From JAFNGF01 sp964567045 (GTDB taxonomy: Bacteria > Planctomycetota > Phycisphaerae > Sedimentisphaerales > Anaerobacaceae): a DNA stretch of 64,000 nt. Below, piece after piece: positions 50,505 through 58,586 of this stretch; the first letter of the stretch is position 1, and every line of letters starts with the position of its first letter. The notes under the pieces were generated by a model. That model was not told where the DNA came from and did no database searches. It was given only the letters and a program-made list of their open reading frames with translations. The position numbers were made by a program, and so were the translations under genes. The stretch lies in NCBI GenBank assembly GCA_964567045.1, contig CAZMLE010000011.1, forward strand, positions 1-64,000, given 5' to 3'.

Positions 50505-51674
50505 ATGGTTGATTCCACGGACACCGTCACGGAACGCAAGAGCTTGCACCAGATGGTCGAGTCGTTGACCGAGATAGCAAAGGCTGGCTTGGGCCGGCAT
50601 TACACGGATGCCGACAATGTGTTGCCTTATTCTGCAACTATTGGTCCCGACGGTGAGTGGAAATTATCTGGGGTCAGCGTAAGATATGCAGCGATTAGCC
50701 AAATTGGCATTGCACGCTGGCTAGACTATCATTCGGCGGATAGAGCATACTTGCCTAATCTTTGGCAGACGATAGCTGACAATCGTGACAGGATTAGACG
50801 CACCGGTGATTTGGCCCTTGCGGTTTGGGCCGGAGTAGCAAGCAAAGCAAGCAACTGCAAGCTGTTCGCGGACGCGTTGTCTGCCAGTTGGCAAAGCCAG
50901 GCGAACACGTGTAACGCGGTTGAACTCGCCTGGGTCCTTCAGGCATGTACGCTAGCCGTGCGCGGGGACAACCATTTTCAGCTTTACCTACAGCCGTTGA
51001 TGGAAGAAGCGAAAGACCGGCTGCTTAATCTTTTTAGGCCGCAACAGAGCCTCTTCCGAAGACACAACAGAGCCGGCTTCAAAGAAGCGGTTAGCAGACG
51101 AATTGCATGTTTCGCCGACCAGGTCTATCCAGTTCTTGCACTGTGTACTTACGGGCAGTTCTTCGAAGACAATCAGTGCATTGAAATCGCCCAGAAGACC
51201 GTTGAGCGAATATGCCAGCTTCAGGGACCACTTGGTCAGTGGTTGTGGCACTACGACACACTGAAAGGAGAGGTCTGCGAAGAATATCCTGTGTTCTCGG
51301 TTCACCAAGACGCAATGGCACCGATGGCAATTATGGCAAGTGACAGATTAACCGGACAAAACCATTCCCGAGAAATCGAACGCGGCTTGCGTTGGCTTTT
51401 GGGGCAAAATGAACTGAATGAGTGTCTTGTTCTGTATGACGCCGGGATTATCTGGAGAGACATTGAAAAACGCGAACTCGCAAAGATTTCACGCTCTGTC
51501 CGGGCGTTGCTGTGTGTGGCCAATTTAAAGTTGCTGCATACTCTTGCTGGGAGGACCTTTCTTGGTTTCTGCATCAACCATGAATGCCGTCCTTATCACC
51601 TGGGGTGGATTCTGTATGCTTGGGCAGACTACGATAGCAGGCCAAATCTGCTTCGCCCAGAGGAGTGCGAGTGA
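50505..51674 (+). CDS. Uncharacterised alpha/alpha-toroid-like protein of exopolysaccharide loci
   Basis: A 389-residue soluble protein. Its sequence is helical throughout, with regularly spaced W, A and R pairs (ISQIGIARWLDYHSADRAYL, NAVELAWVLQACTLAVRGDN, YPVFSVHQDAMAPMAIMAS), like the toroids of six-hairpin glycosidases and isoprenoid-cyclase-like folds. It lacks a signal peptide. I do not recognise a named family or catalytic motif. Its place between the heparinase-like gene (18 bases away) and WecG (10-base overlap) suggests a role in modifying or measuring the glycan. Confidence 0.55.
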   Translation: MVDSTDTVTERKSLHQMVESLTEIAKAGLGRHYTDADNVLPYSATIGPDGEWKLSGVSVRYAAISQIGIARWLDYHSADRAYLPNLWQTIADNRDRIRRTGDLALAVWAGVASKASNCKLFADALSASWQSQANTCNAVELAWVLQACTLAVRGDNHFQLYLQPLMEEAKDRLLNLFRPQQSLFRRHNRAGFKEAVSRRIACFADQVYPVLALCTYGQFFEDNQCIEIAQKTVERICQLQGPLGQWLWHYDTLKGEVCEEYPVFSVHQDAMAPMAIMASDRLTGQNHSREIERGLRWLLGQNELNECLVLYDAGIIWRDIEKRELAKISRSVRALLCVANLKLLHTLAGRTFLGFCINHECRPYHLGWILYAWADYDSRPNLLRPEECE

Positions 51675-52501
51675 GCCGTTCAATTAACCATCACGCTGTG
51701 GACTTGCTGGGGATAAGAGTTGCTGTGCTGACCATGGATGACGTGCTGCGCATTTGCGAAGAGCATATCGCTGCAAAAAGCTCGCTGTTATTGTCAGTCG
51801 TAAATGTCGCGAAGCTTGTCAACAGCCGCAAAGATGGTGAACTACGCAAGAGTGTAGTGGAAGCAGACATTGTTTTAGCCGATGGTTTGCCGATTGTCTG
51901 GCTTTCGAGACTAATTGGTGACCCTTTGCCGGAGCGACTGGCTGGGATAGACATAATGTACGGATTGCTGGAGCGTGCATCTCAAAATAACTATGGCGTA
52001 TACTTCTTGGGAGCGCAGAAGCCAATTGTTCAAAAGGTTGTACAAATCGTTGAACGACTGTACCCAGGCTTGCGTGTCGCTGGCTACCGAGATGGGTATT
52101 TCCCTGACTCAGAAAGCAAAGAGGTTGCGGAGAAGGTAAGAAATAGCTCCGCAGACATCCTTTTGGTCGCTATCAGTTCGCCCAAGAAGGAGAACTTTCT
52201 GAGAGATTGGCGCAAGTTTATGAACGTCGCTGTTTGCCACGGAGTGGGCGGAAGTTTTGACATCCTTGCAGGTGCGACTAAACGTGCGCCGTTTTGGGTG
52301 CAAAGATATGGCTTGGAATGGCTTTACAGACTTGTCCAGGAACCACGAAGAATGTGGAAGAGATATCTTGTTACAAACACGATCTTTGTGAAACTGAGTT
52401 TGCAAGCCATTTTGCGAAGCAGGCTCAGGCCGTTTCACGCAACAGCGGATACGACAGTATGTAATTGCAAGGACACGAACCATCCAAAACCTTCAGAATA
52501 G
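51665..52501 (+). CDS. WecG/TagA/CpsF family glycosyltransferase (GT26)
   Basis: A 278-residue GT26 enzyme that transfers a sugar onto a lipid-diphospho-sugar, typically the second committed step after priming. Motifs are LLSVVNVAKLVNSRKDGEL, DIVLADGLPIVWLSRLIG, ERLAGIDIMYGLLERA, YFLGAQKPIVQKV, GYRDGYF and the PKKENFLRDWR loop with VCHGVGGSFDILAGATKRAP. The C-terminal GLEWLYRLVQEPRRMWKRY helix is the membrane-binding tail. The GTG start overlaps the previous gene's stop (51674); a GTG at 51671 is an alternative. Its 3' end overlaps the exosortase gene's possible TTG start. Confidence 0.9.
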   Translation: MRVSRSINHHAVDLLGIRVAVLTMDDVLRICEEHIAAKSSLLLSVVNVAKLVNSRKDGELRKSVVEADIVLADGLPIVWLSRLIGDPLPERLAGIDIMYGLLERASQNNYGVYFLGAQKPIVQKVVQIVERLYPGLRVAGYRDGYFPDSESKEVAEKVRNSSADILLVAISSPKKENFLRDWRKFMNVAVCHGVGGSFDILAGATKRAPFWVQRYGLEWLYRLVQEPRRMWKRYLVTNTIFVKLSLQAILRSRLRPFHATADTTVCNCKDTNHPKPSE

Positions 52502-54495
52502 TTGAGTCGGACAAACCCGTGCATAGAAGAGAATATATCACGGCTGTACTGCTTGTGGGTCACTGCGACTTCGGACGCCATAATGTGGCTACACGGCTGC
52601 CACCAGCCTTGTGGCCGGTGGGTCAGAAGACTGTCTTGGAACGCTTGTTGGTCCACCTGGCTGAACAGGGAGTAAGGCAGGTGGCAGTCTGTTCCGGCGG
52701 CCTTGGAACACTACTGGCAGAGCCGCTCCGAATACCTAGTGGTTTGCAAGTGAGTTTTCTAGATAAGCCGTTGCCGGTTGGAGCAGCAGGATGTGTCCGC
52801 GATTCTGTCTGTCATCAAGGGGACTCGTTGGTGCTAATAATGTCTGCCAGCATAACATCACCGCCGCCAGTCGATGTGCTCGTGCGAGCCCACCGAGATG
52901 GGCAGTCTGATCTGACGATAATGTTTAATCCAGGTTTCAGCGACGCCCGAGACATAGGCGTGCCCGCTGATATCTACATTTGTGACAGTCAAACATTGGA
53001 ACTTGTCCCCAAAGCCGGATACTTTGACATCAAGGAGGGGGTCATACCAGAGATGATACGGGCGGGCAAAGCCGTTCGTGCTGTAAAACTGCCAAAGCCG
53101 GTGGGGAACTTTCGAGATTGGAGGGAATACCTGTTTGCCGTCGGCAATTACCTTGAAGGCAACCCGCAGATGGGCGGGGACCTAAAGCTTTGCAGATGGG
53201 CCAACTCAGCAACTGTGTGGGCAGCCGACACCGTATATCTTGATCCAAGCGTCCAAATTCACGGTCCCGTTGTGATAATGGAAGGAGCACACATATCAAA
53301 GAATGCAACTCTCATCGGGCCCCTTGTGATTGGACGGCATGTCAACATTGGCGAAGGTAGCCTCTTAGCGAACAGCGTGCTCTGGGATTATGCCAAGATA
53401 GGCCCAAATTGTGAAATCCAGCAATGCCTGATTGACAACCATGCAGTTGTGCCACCTAATACAGTTGTGGAAGATAAACCCATAACGTGCGAAGCGCAAG
53501 GCAGATTGAAGAGCTTGCTCAACACCGCAAGGATAGTAAAAAGCCACGCAAGGAAACTGCGAGCAGCATTGCAGCCTCAGCTTGTCAGAATGAGCGCAAG
53601 ACTACCAAGGGGGCTGCAACACCGTGATGCGAAGCTCTTGCTCTGGCTGGCTGCCGCCCTTTTTGTCATGGCGTTTCTCTGGTCTTATTGGTCTGGCATT
53701 GTTGAGCTCTGGAGTATTTGGCAGAGAAGCGATGAGTATTCAAGCGGACTCTTAGTGCCTTTCCTGGTCGTTTACATCTTGTGGTCGCGACGCAACGACC
53801 TTGTTGGATGCAAGATAAGGCCCTGCGTCTGGGGCATTGTCGCGTTTGCAGGCGCCCAGGCAACCAGGCTCTTCGGGCTGGTCTATACCTATAGCTCGGC
53901 AGAATGGTTGTCTGTCGTGCTTAGTATCGCAGCAGTCCTGCTACTTCTCTTTGGCTGGCGATTCTTCAGGAAGGTATCTGCGGTAATGCTGTTTCTCTGT
54001 TTGATGCTACCTTGGCCGAGTCGGATACAGACTGCTGTGACTCTGCCTCTGCAGCGGTGGGCGACATCATCCGCGGTATTCTGTCTGGAGACAATGGGTT
54101 ACAATGCCGTGCAAGAAGGCAATGTCATTCACGTTGGCAATGCAAGCGTGGCGGTGGCTGAGGCTTGCAATGGCCTAAGGATGGTCACCGCTTTTTTTGT
54201 TATCAGCGGCTTAGTGGTTCTATTAGTCAAGCGCACATGGTGGGAGAAGTTGATTGTTTTTGCTTCGAGCTTGCCGATAGCTTTGTTGTGTAATACAACG
54301 CGGCTGGCAATCACGGCAATTGCCTTTACGGTCGTAAGTGGAGAATACTGGGAGAAAGTATTTCACGATTTTGGCGGATATGCTATGATGCCGCTGGCTC
54401 TTGCTGTGGTGGTCGCGGAACTCTGGATATTGGCGAAGCTAACCACACCACCAACCGAACAAGAGACGATAGTAATTACCAGGCAAACGCAGTAA
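52465..54495 (+). CDS. Fusion of NTP-transferase/left-handed beta-helix module with exosortase
   Basis: A 676-residue protein. Residues ~25-245 resemble a sugar-phosphate nucleotidyltransferase (ALWPVGQKTVLERLLVHLAE is the clearest segment), but the GxGTRL loop is replaced by GHCDFGRHNVATRL and the usual Lys after Pro is Ala, so activity is doubtful. Residues ~250-340 form a hexapeptide left-handed beta-helix (VQIHGPVVIMEGAHISKNAT, LIGPLVIGRHVNIGEGSLLA). Residues ~385-665 are an exosortase with about eight membrane helices and the catalytic set Cys568 (AEACNGLRM), Arg613 (NTTRLAIT) and His634 (FHDFGGYAMM). Exosortases cut PEP-CTERM-type tails. The start is uncertain: TTG 52465 or GTG 52519. 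Confidence 0.85.
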   Translation: MQGHEPSKTFRIVESDKPVHRREYITAVLLVGHCDFGRHNVATRLPPALWPVGQKTVLERLLVHLAEQGVRQVAVCSGGLGTLLAEPLRIPSGLQVSFLDKPLPVGAAGCVRDSVCHQGDSLVLIMSASITSPPPVDVLVRAHRDGQSDLTIMFNPGFSDARDIGVPADIYICDSQTLELVPKAGYFDIKEGVIPEMIRAGKAVRAVKLPKPVGNFRDWREYLFAVGNYLEGNPQMGGDLKLCRWANSATVWAADTVYLDPSVQIHGPVVIMEGAHISKNATLIGPLVIGRHVNIGEGSLLANSVLWDYAKIGPNCEIQQCLIDNHAVVPPNTVVEDKPITCEAQGRLKSLLNTARIVKSHARKLRAALQPQLVRMSARLPRGLQHRDAKLLLWLAAALFVMAFLWSYWSGIVELWSIWQRSDEYSSGLLVPFLVVYILWSRRNDLVGCKIRPCVWGIVAFAGAQATRLFGLVYTYSSAEWLSVVLSIAAVLLLLFGWRFFRKVSAVMLFLCLMLPWPSRIQTAVTLPLQRWATSSAVFCLETMGYNAVQEGNVIHVGNASVAVAEACNGLRMVTAFFVISGLVVLLVKRTWWEKLIVFASSLPIALLCNTTRLAITAIAFTVVSGEYWEKVFHDFGGYAMMPLALAVVVAELWILAKLTTPPTEQETIVITRQTQ

Positions 54496-54526
54496 TCGAC
54501 ACTCAAAAAGAACGGGGAATTAGAAA

Positions 54527-56827
54527 ATGGATAACCTCGAAAAATATACTGCTCAGGTGATTGAACCAAGAGCCGCTTCGTTCGAAGCGCCAGTAGAACC
54601 CGGTACCCAGAGCACTTCCGACTTGCTCAAGGGTGTGCTCCGCCGTTGGTATATTGCTTTTGCGGTCTTCTTGCTGATGTGTGCGTTCGGTTTACCTGTG
54701 ATTTGGCTTCTTATCGAGCCCTTATACAGTATGACAGGCGCAATAAGAGTCGCTCCCATCATACCTAACATCCTGGGCGGCGAGGCAGACCGAGGCGCAA
54801 TATCAAATTATGAGAGTTTTGTATATACACAGGCACGACTTATCACCAGCAACCAGGTAGTTCAATGGGTAGCCGATGCCCTGGCGGACAAGAATTTGTC
54901 CTTCTTCCAGAAAGAACCGGCCGGCTTTGTCGCGAAGCTCAAACGCCAACTTAAGGCTGCCGAAGCAAATCGCGAACCGGCCAACGTATTGAAAGACGCA
55001 ATACAAGATGGAATTATTACCGCCGCACACGCCCGCAGGACGGAGCTGATAGAAGTGACCATGAGGAGCACAAAGCCAGATGAAGCAAAGCAGATCGTGA
55101 ATGCTTTCATTACCGCCTATATGGCTCTTGAAGGTAGTAGATCTGGTGAACATGAGAACCGAACACTTGCCGCATTAGATGATGAGCGAAAAACGCTTGT
55201 CAAAAAACTGGACGATTACCGTACAAAGCTCCGAGATTCGGCAGAGCAGTACGGTACCACAGCCTTACGTGGCCGCCAGGATATGGCGCTGCAGCGGGTT
55301 AATGTTCTGCTGGCGGAGTTGACACGAATAGAGGCAAGCAGAATCAATCTTGAATCTCAGGTACAATTCCTTAAGCAAACTCCGTCGCAAACTATAACGC
55401 CAGACGTTGTCTTAGAAAGGCGCACGCAATACGTTAACTCCAACCCGATGATCCAGGAACTGACCCGAAGTATTGTTCAGTTGGAACAGCAGCTCCTCGC
55501 AGCCAAGCAGACATTGGGACCCGGAAATCCCACCCTCAAGCAACAAGAGGAGCTTTTAGAGGCATCTCGATCGCGTCTTGCGGGAAAACAGCAGGAATTA
55601 GAAAAAGATTTTGAGGCTGTGATTTCTAAGGAAGTTGGCAAAGCTAACAGAGACCAACTGCTCGCCGCGCAGGCTCAACTGGAACAAACCATAACCCATG
55701 AAAAACACCTTCAGGAGGTTCTTAACAAGGAAGATACTCAAACCATCCAGCTTGGTCGGACGCAGTTGAACATCGAGGAACTGCAGTTTCAATTAAGTTT
55801 CGACCAGCAGCAGTACGAAGCAGTCTGCCGACGCATACGTGAACTGGAGATGGAACGAAAGAGTCCGGCCAGAGTCTCTGTTGGTTTCGATCCCGACATT
55901 AGTGAGATTAGCGATAAGCGAGTTAAGTTCTCTGCCGCACTTGTCTTTTTTGCGTTCGCCAGCGGTTGCGGGCTGGCCTTTCTAAGGGACAGGGCCGATA
56001 AGAGCCTGAGAACCCCTGATGATGTAGCCAAACGCATAGGCGTCCGGGTCATAGGCACTACGACAAGTTCGCAGACGGTTAAACCAGCGCTTTTTGCAGC
56101 ACAAATAGCCGAGGACTATCAGACTATCCGGGCCAACTTGGGGCTGCTCAATAACGAAGGAATGCCAAAGAAGGTTGTGGTCACCAGCCCTAGCGTGCGT
56201 GAGGGCAAGACTACCTTTGCCATCAACCTGGCAACAAGTCTATCCAAATCCGGCAAAAGGGTCTTGTTGATAGATGGTGACTTAAGAAAGCCTGACATTG
56301 GATATCTGTTAAATGTTCCAAGAGGCTCAAAGGGTTTAGAGGAAATGCTTCTGGGTACCGAATTCGAGCAGGCGGTTTGCTCTATACCTTCAACTGGCCT
56401 GGATGTGCTGGCGTCACATTCTCGGGATGGTGTCGATGTATACGAACTAATAGCGTCACCTGGAACAGCCCAGAAGATAAATAAGCTTACTGAACGCTAC
56501 GACCACATTATCATTGATACTCCTCCTCTACTGGCGTTTCCTGACGCTCTAGTTTGGGCCAAGATAGCAGGTGCTGTGATATTAACCAGCTTCGCTGGAC
56601 AAACAACCCGTCCAGATCTCAAAGAGGCGAAGAAAAGACTTGAAGAGACAAATGTGAGAATACTCGGTACCGTGCTTGGCAATGTCCCCGTTGGCCGGAG
56701 CTACTACCGCTATGGTTATCATTACTACAACCGAGACGGCGAGCGAAGGAGAAAGACCGAGCGAACCGCACCGAAGCTTCTGCTACCTATACAGAACTCT
56801 GAGGATAAGACCAGCGATTCTGACTAA
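54527..56827 (+). CDS. Wzz-domain chain-length determinant / BY-kinase (Wzc-like)
   Basis: A 766-residue inner-membrane protein. The first helix is YIAFAVFLLMCAFGLPVIWL (residues ~43-65). A large periplasmic Wzz/coiled-coil region follows, then a second helix (VKFSAALVFFAFASGCGLAFL, ~465-485), and a cytoplasmic tyrosine kinase domain. The kinase has Walker A SPSVREGKTTFAINLA (~residue 553), Walker A' VLLIDGDLRKPDIG and Walker B HIIIDTPPLL. Near the C-terminus a Tyr cluster, SYYRYGYHYYN, is the autophosphorylation tail. It controls polymer length and export. RBS GGGGAATTAG precedes ATG 54527. Confidence 0.92.
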   Translation: MDNLEKYTAQVIEPRAASFEAPVEPGTQSTSDLLKGVLRRWYIAFAVFLLMCAFGLPVIWLLIEPLYSMTGAIRVAPIIPNILGGEADRGAISNYESFVYTQARLITSNQVVQWVADALADKNLSFFQKEPAGFVAKLKRQLKAAEANREPANVLKDAIQDGIITAAHARRTELIEVTMRSTKPDEAKQIVNAFITAYMALEGSRSGEHENRTLAALDDERKTLVKKLDDYRTKLRDSAEQYGTTALRGRQDMALQRVNVLLAELTRIEASRINLESQVQFLKQTPSQTITPDVVLERRTQYVNSNPMIQELTRSIVQLEQQLLAAKQTLGPGNPTLKQQEELLEASRSRLAGKQQELEKDFEAVISKEVGKANRDQLLAAQAQLEQTITHEKHLQEVLNKEDTQTIQLGRTQLNIEELQFQLSFDQQQYEAVCRRIRELEMERKSPARVSVGFDPDISEISDKRVKFSAALVFFAFASGCGLAFLRDRADKSLRTPDDVAKRIGVRVIGTTTSSQTVKPALFAAQIAEDYQTIRANLGLLNNEGMPKKVVVTSPSVREGKTTFAINLATSLSKSGKRVLLIDGDLRKPDIGYLLNVPRGSKGLEEMLLGTEFEQAVCSIPSTGLDVLASHSRDGVDVYELIASPGTAQKINKLTERYDHIIIDTPPLLAFPDALVWAKIAGAVILTSFAGQTTRPDLKEAKKRLEETNVRILGTVLGNVPVGRSYYRYGYHYYNRDGERRRKTERTAPKLLLPIQNSEDKTSDSD

Positions 56828-56883
56828 TAACAGACGGTTCACAGACTCATAGTCCTGTAGTCAGCTACTTTTGCCCAATCTGC

Positions 56884-58551
56884 ATGAACCTTGTTTTCAT
56901 CCAAAAGCAGGATCTTTTCGCACCTGCCCGAAATGGCAATGTGCTCAGGTCGGCATTGGCCGATGAAGTAATCGCCCATCTCATTTTCAATGGCTGGGCA
57001 ACAACAAAGTTGCCGCGACTTTGCAGCAGGAAGACCATTTTCGCTGTCCCAGAAGAACCGCGCACCGAGTATCTGGCAGCCTGGCATAACATAATAAGTT
57101 ACAAAGAAAAAACGCCTGTTTTTTCTTGTTTGCTGCCAAGAAAGGTCCGCAAGGCATGGATAGCCATCTCCAATGGGCGATTTGCCACCCAAATGAATAC
57201 AGAGCTGGTGGACAAAGTGCTTGCTGAAACTCAGGCAGACATCTTAGCAGTGAACGCCGACCCCGATTTATTGGCGTATCGGGAGAAAGTGCTGCTGACG
57301 GCCGAAGGAAAGGTGGCAGGCTTCCGCCGGGTGTATACCGATTCTATTGAACCTGCGCCTGTGCCTTCCGATTGGCCTCACCATATCTTTGTCAGGACCA
57401 ACGTTCTCGACCGGATCTTGTCAGATAGCGTTCTGCCCACGTCTTTTTCGGCTTTTCTGGGCAGGTGCAACTTGGCTGCCCTGAGGCTTTGCGTGATTAA
57501 TGTGGCTGGTCTTGCCTTCGACCTGGAAACCGAAGAGGGGCTGCTGAATTTTTGCACGACTTACCTCTCGAGGATTTCAGTTCCGAAACCTCAAGCCCAA
57601 AAGTCCAATAGGATATCACCTAATTCAAGATTAGTTGGCAGAGTGATCTTGGGAAAGAACGTTGACATCGGCCCTCATGTTGTCGTGGTAGGCCCAACAA
57701 TCATATCCAATGACGTTAAGGTTGGAGAACGTGCCGCCATAGACTCATCAATCATTTTTCAAGGCGTTACGGTACAGCAGAACGAATTCGTACAGAACTG
57801 CGTCGTCAGAGAAACCGCGTCAAGACGAAAGCGCCTGGCCGTGTCATCAAAGCATGCTGCAACTCAGCTTTTTTATCGCAGCATTAGTTTGGACAAGAAA
57901 GAACGGGTCAAAGCTGTTTTCCGCACCTGGCCTTGGTTTTCCTACGCACGAACCTTGAAACGAGGTGCTGATATCCTCGCCGCAATGATTGTACTGATTC
58001 TATTCGCACCCCTAGCGCCCTTCATTGCCTTGGCCATAAAACTGAATTCGCCTGGCCCGGTATTTTTCAAGGACAAACGCCAGGGCTTACACGGAAAGGC
58101 ATTCAACTGTCTGAAGTTCAGGACCATGTATGTTGGGGCTGATGTGATCCAAGAAAAACTGAGAGTTATCAGCCAAGTCGACGGCCCGCAGTTCAAAATA
58201 GCCGACGACCCCCGAATCAGCACCATTGGCAGATTTGTGCGTGACACATACCTTGACGAAATACCCCAGTTCCTCAATGTTCTCTGCGGTCATATGAGTG
58301 TGGTCGGCCCAAGACCTTCACCAGAATCCGAGAATACGCTGTGCCCATGGTGGCGTGACGCCCGACTTTCGGTTCGGCCTGGAATTACAGGGCTGTGGCA
58401 GGTTTGCAGAAGCCGTGAGCCCACGAAGGACTTTCAAGAATGGATTCACTACGACAGCGAATATGTCAAAAATCTGTCGCTAAGGATGGACTTATGGATA
58501 TGCTGGCAGACAGCTAAAAAGATGGTTCGGAACTTTGTCGGCCAGTTCTAA
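56884..58551 (+). CDS. Fusion of NTP-transferase-like/beta-helix module with priming glycosyl-phosphate transferase
   Basis: A 555-residue protein. Residues ~1-235 look like a divergent nucleotidyltransferase-like domain lacking the GxGTR loop. Residues ~245-315 are hexapeptide repeats (GRVILGKNVDIGPHVVVVGP, ISNDVKVGERAAIDSSIIFQ). Residues ~355-555 are a bacterial sugar transferase of the PssY/WcaJ C-terminal type. It has a membrane helix (ADILAAMIVLILFAPLAPFI), SPGPVFFKDKRQGLHGKAF, KFRTMYVGAD, RDTYLDEIPQFLNVL with the catalytic Asp-Glu, MSVVGPRPS and RPGITGLWQV. The C-terminal part starts chain assembly by moving a sugar phosphate to undecaprenyl phosphate. ATG 56884 is ~55 bases after the kinase gene. 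Confidence 0.88.
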   Translation: MNLVFIQKQDLFAPARNGNVLRSALADEVIAHLIFNGWATTKLPRLCSRKTIFAVPEEPRTEYLAAWHNIISYKEKTPVFSCLLPRKVRKAWIAISNGRFATQMNTELVDKVLAETQADILAVNADPDLLAYREKVLLTAEGKVAGFRRVYTDSIEPAPVPSDWPHHIFVRTNVLDRILSDSVLPTSFSAFLGRCNLAALRLCVINVAGLAFDLETEEGLLNFCTTYLSRISVPKPQAQKSNRISPNSRLVGRVILGKNVDIGPHVVVVGPTIISNDVKVGERAAIDSSIIFQGVTVQQNEFVQNCVVRETASRRKRLAVSSKHAATQLFYRSISLDKKERVKAVFRTWPWFSYARTLKRGADILAAMIVLILFAPLAPFIALAIKLNSPGPVFFKDKRQGLHGKAFNCLKFRTMYVGADVIQEKLRVISQVDGPQFKIADDPRISTIGRFVRDTYLDEIPQFLNVLCGHMSVVGPRPSPESENTLCPWWRDARLSVRPGITGLWQVCRSREPTKDFQEWIHYDSEYVKNLSLRMDLWICWQTAKKMVRNFVGQF

Positions 58552-58586
58552 CGAGTGAGATATAAATGGATGCGAAAGGTTAGGAG

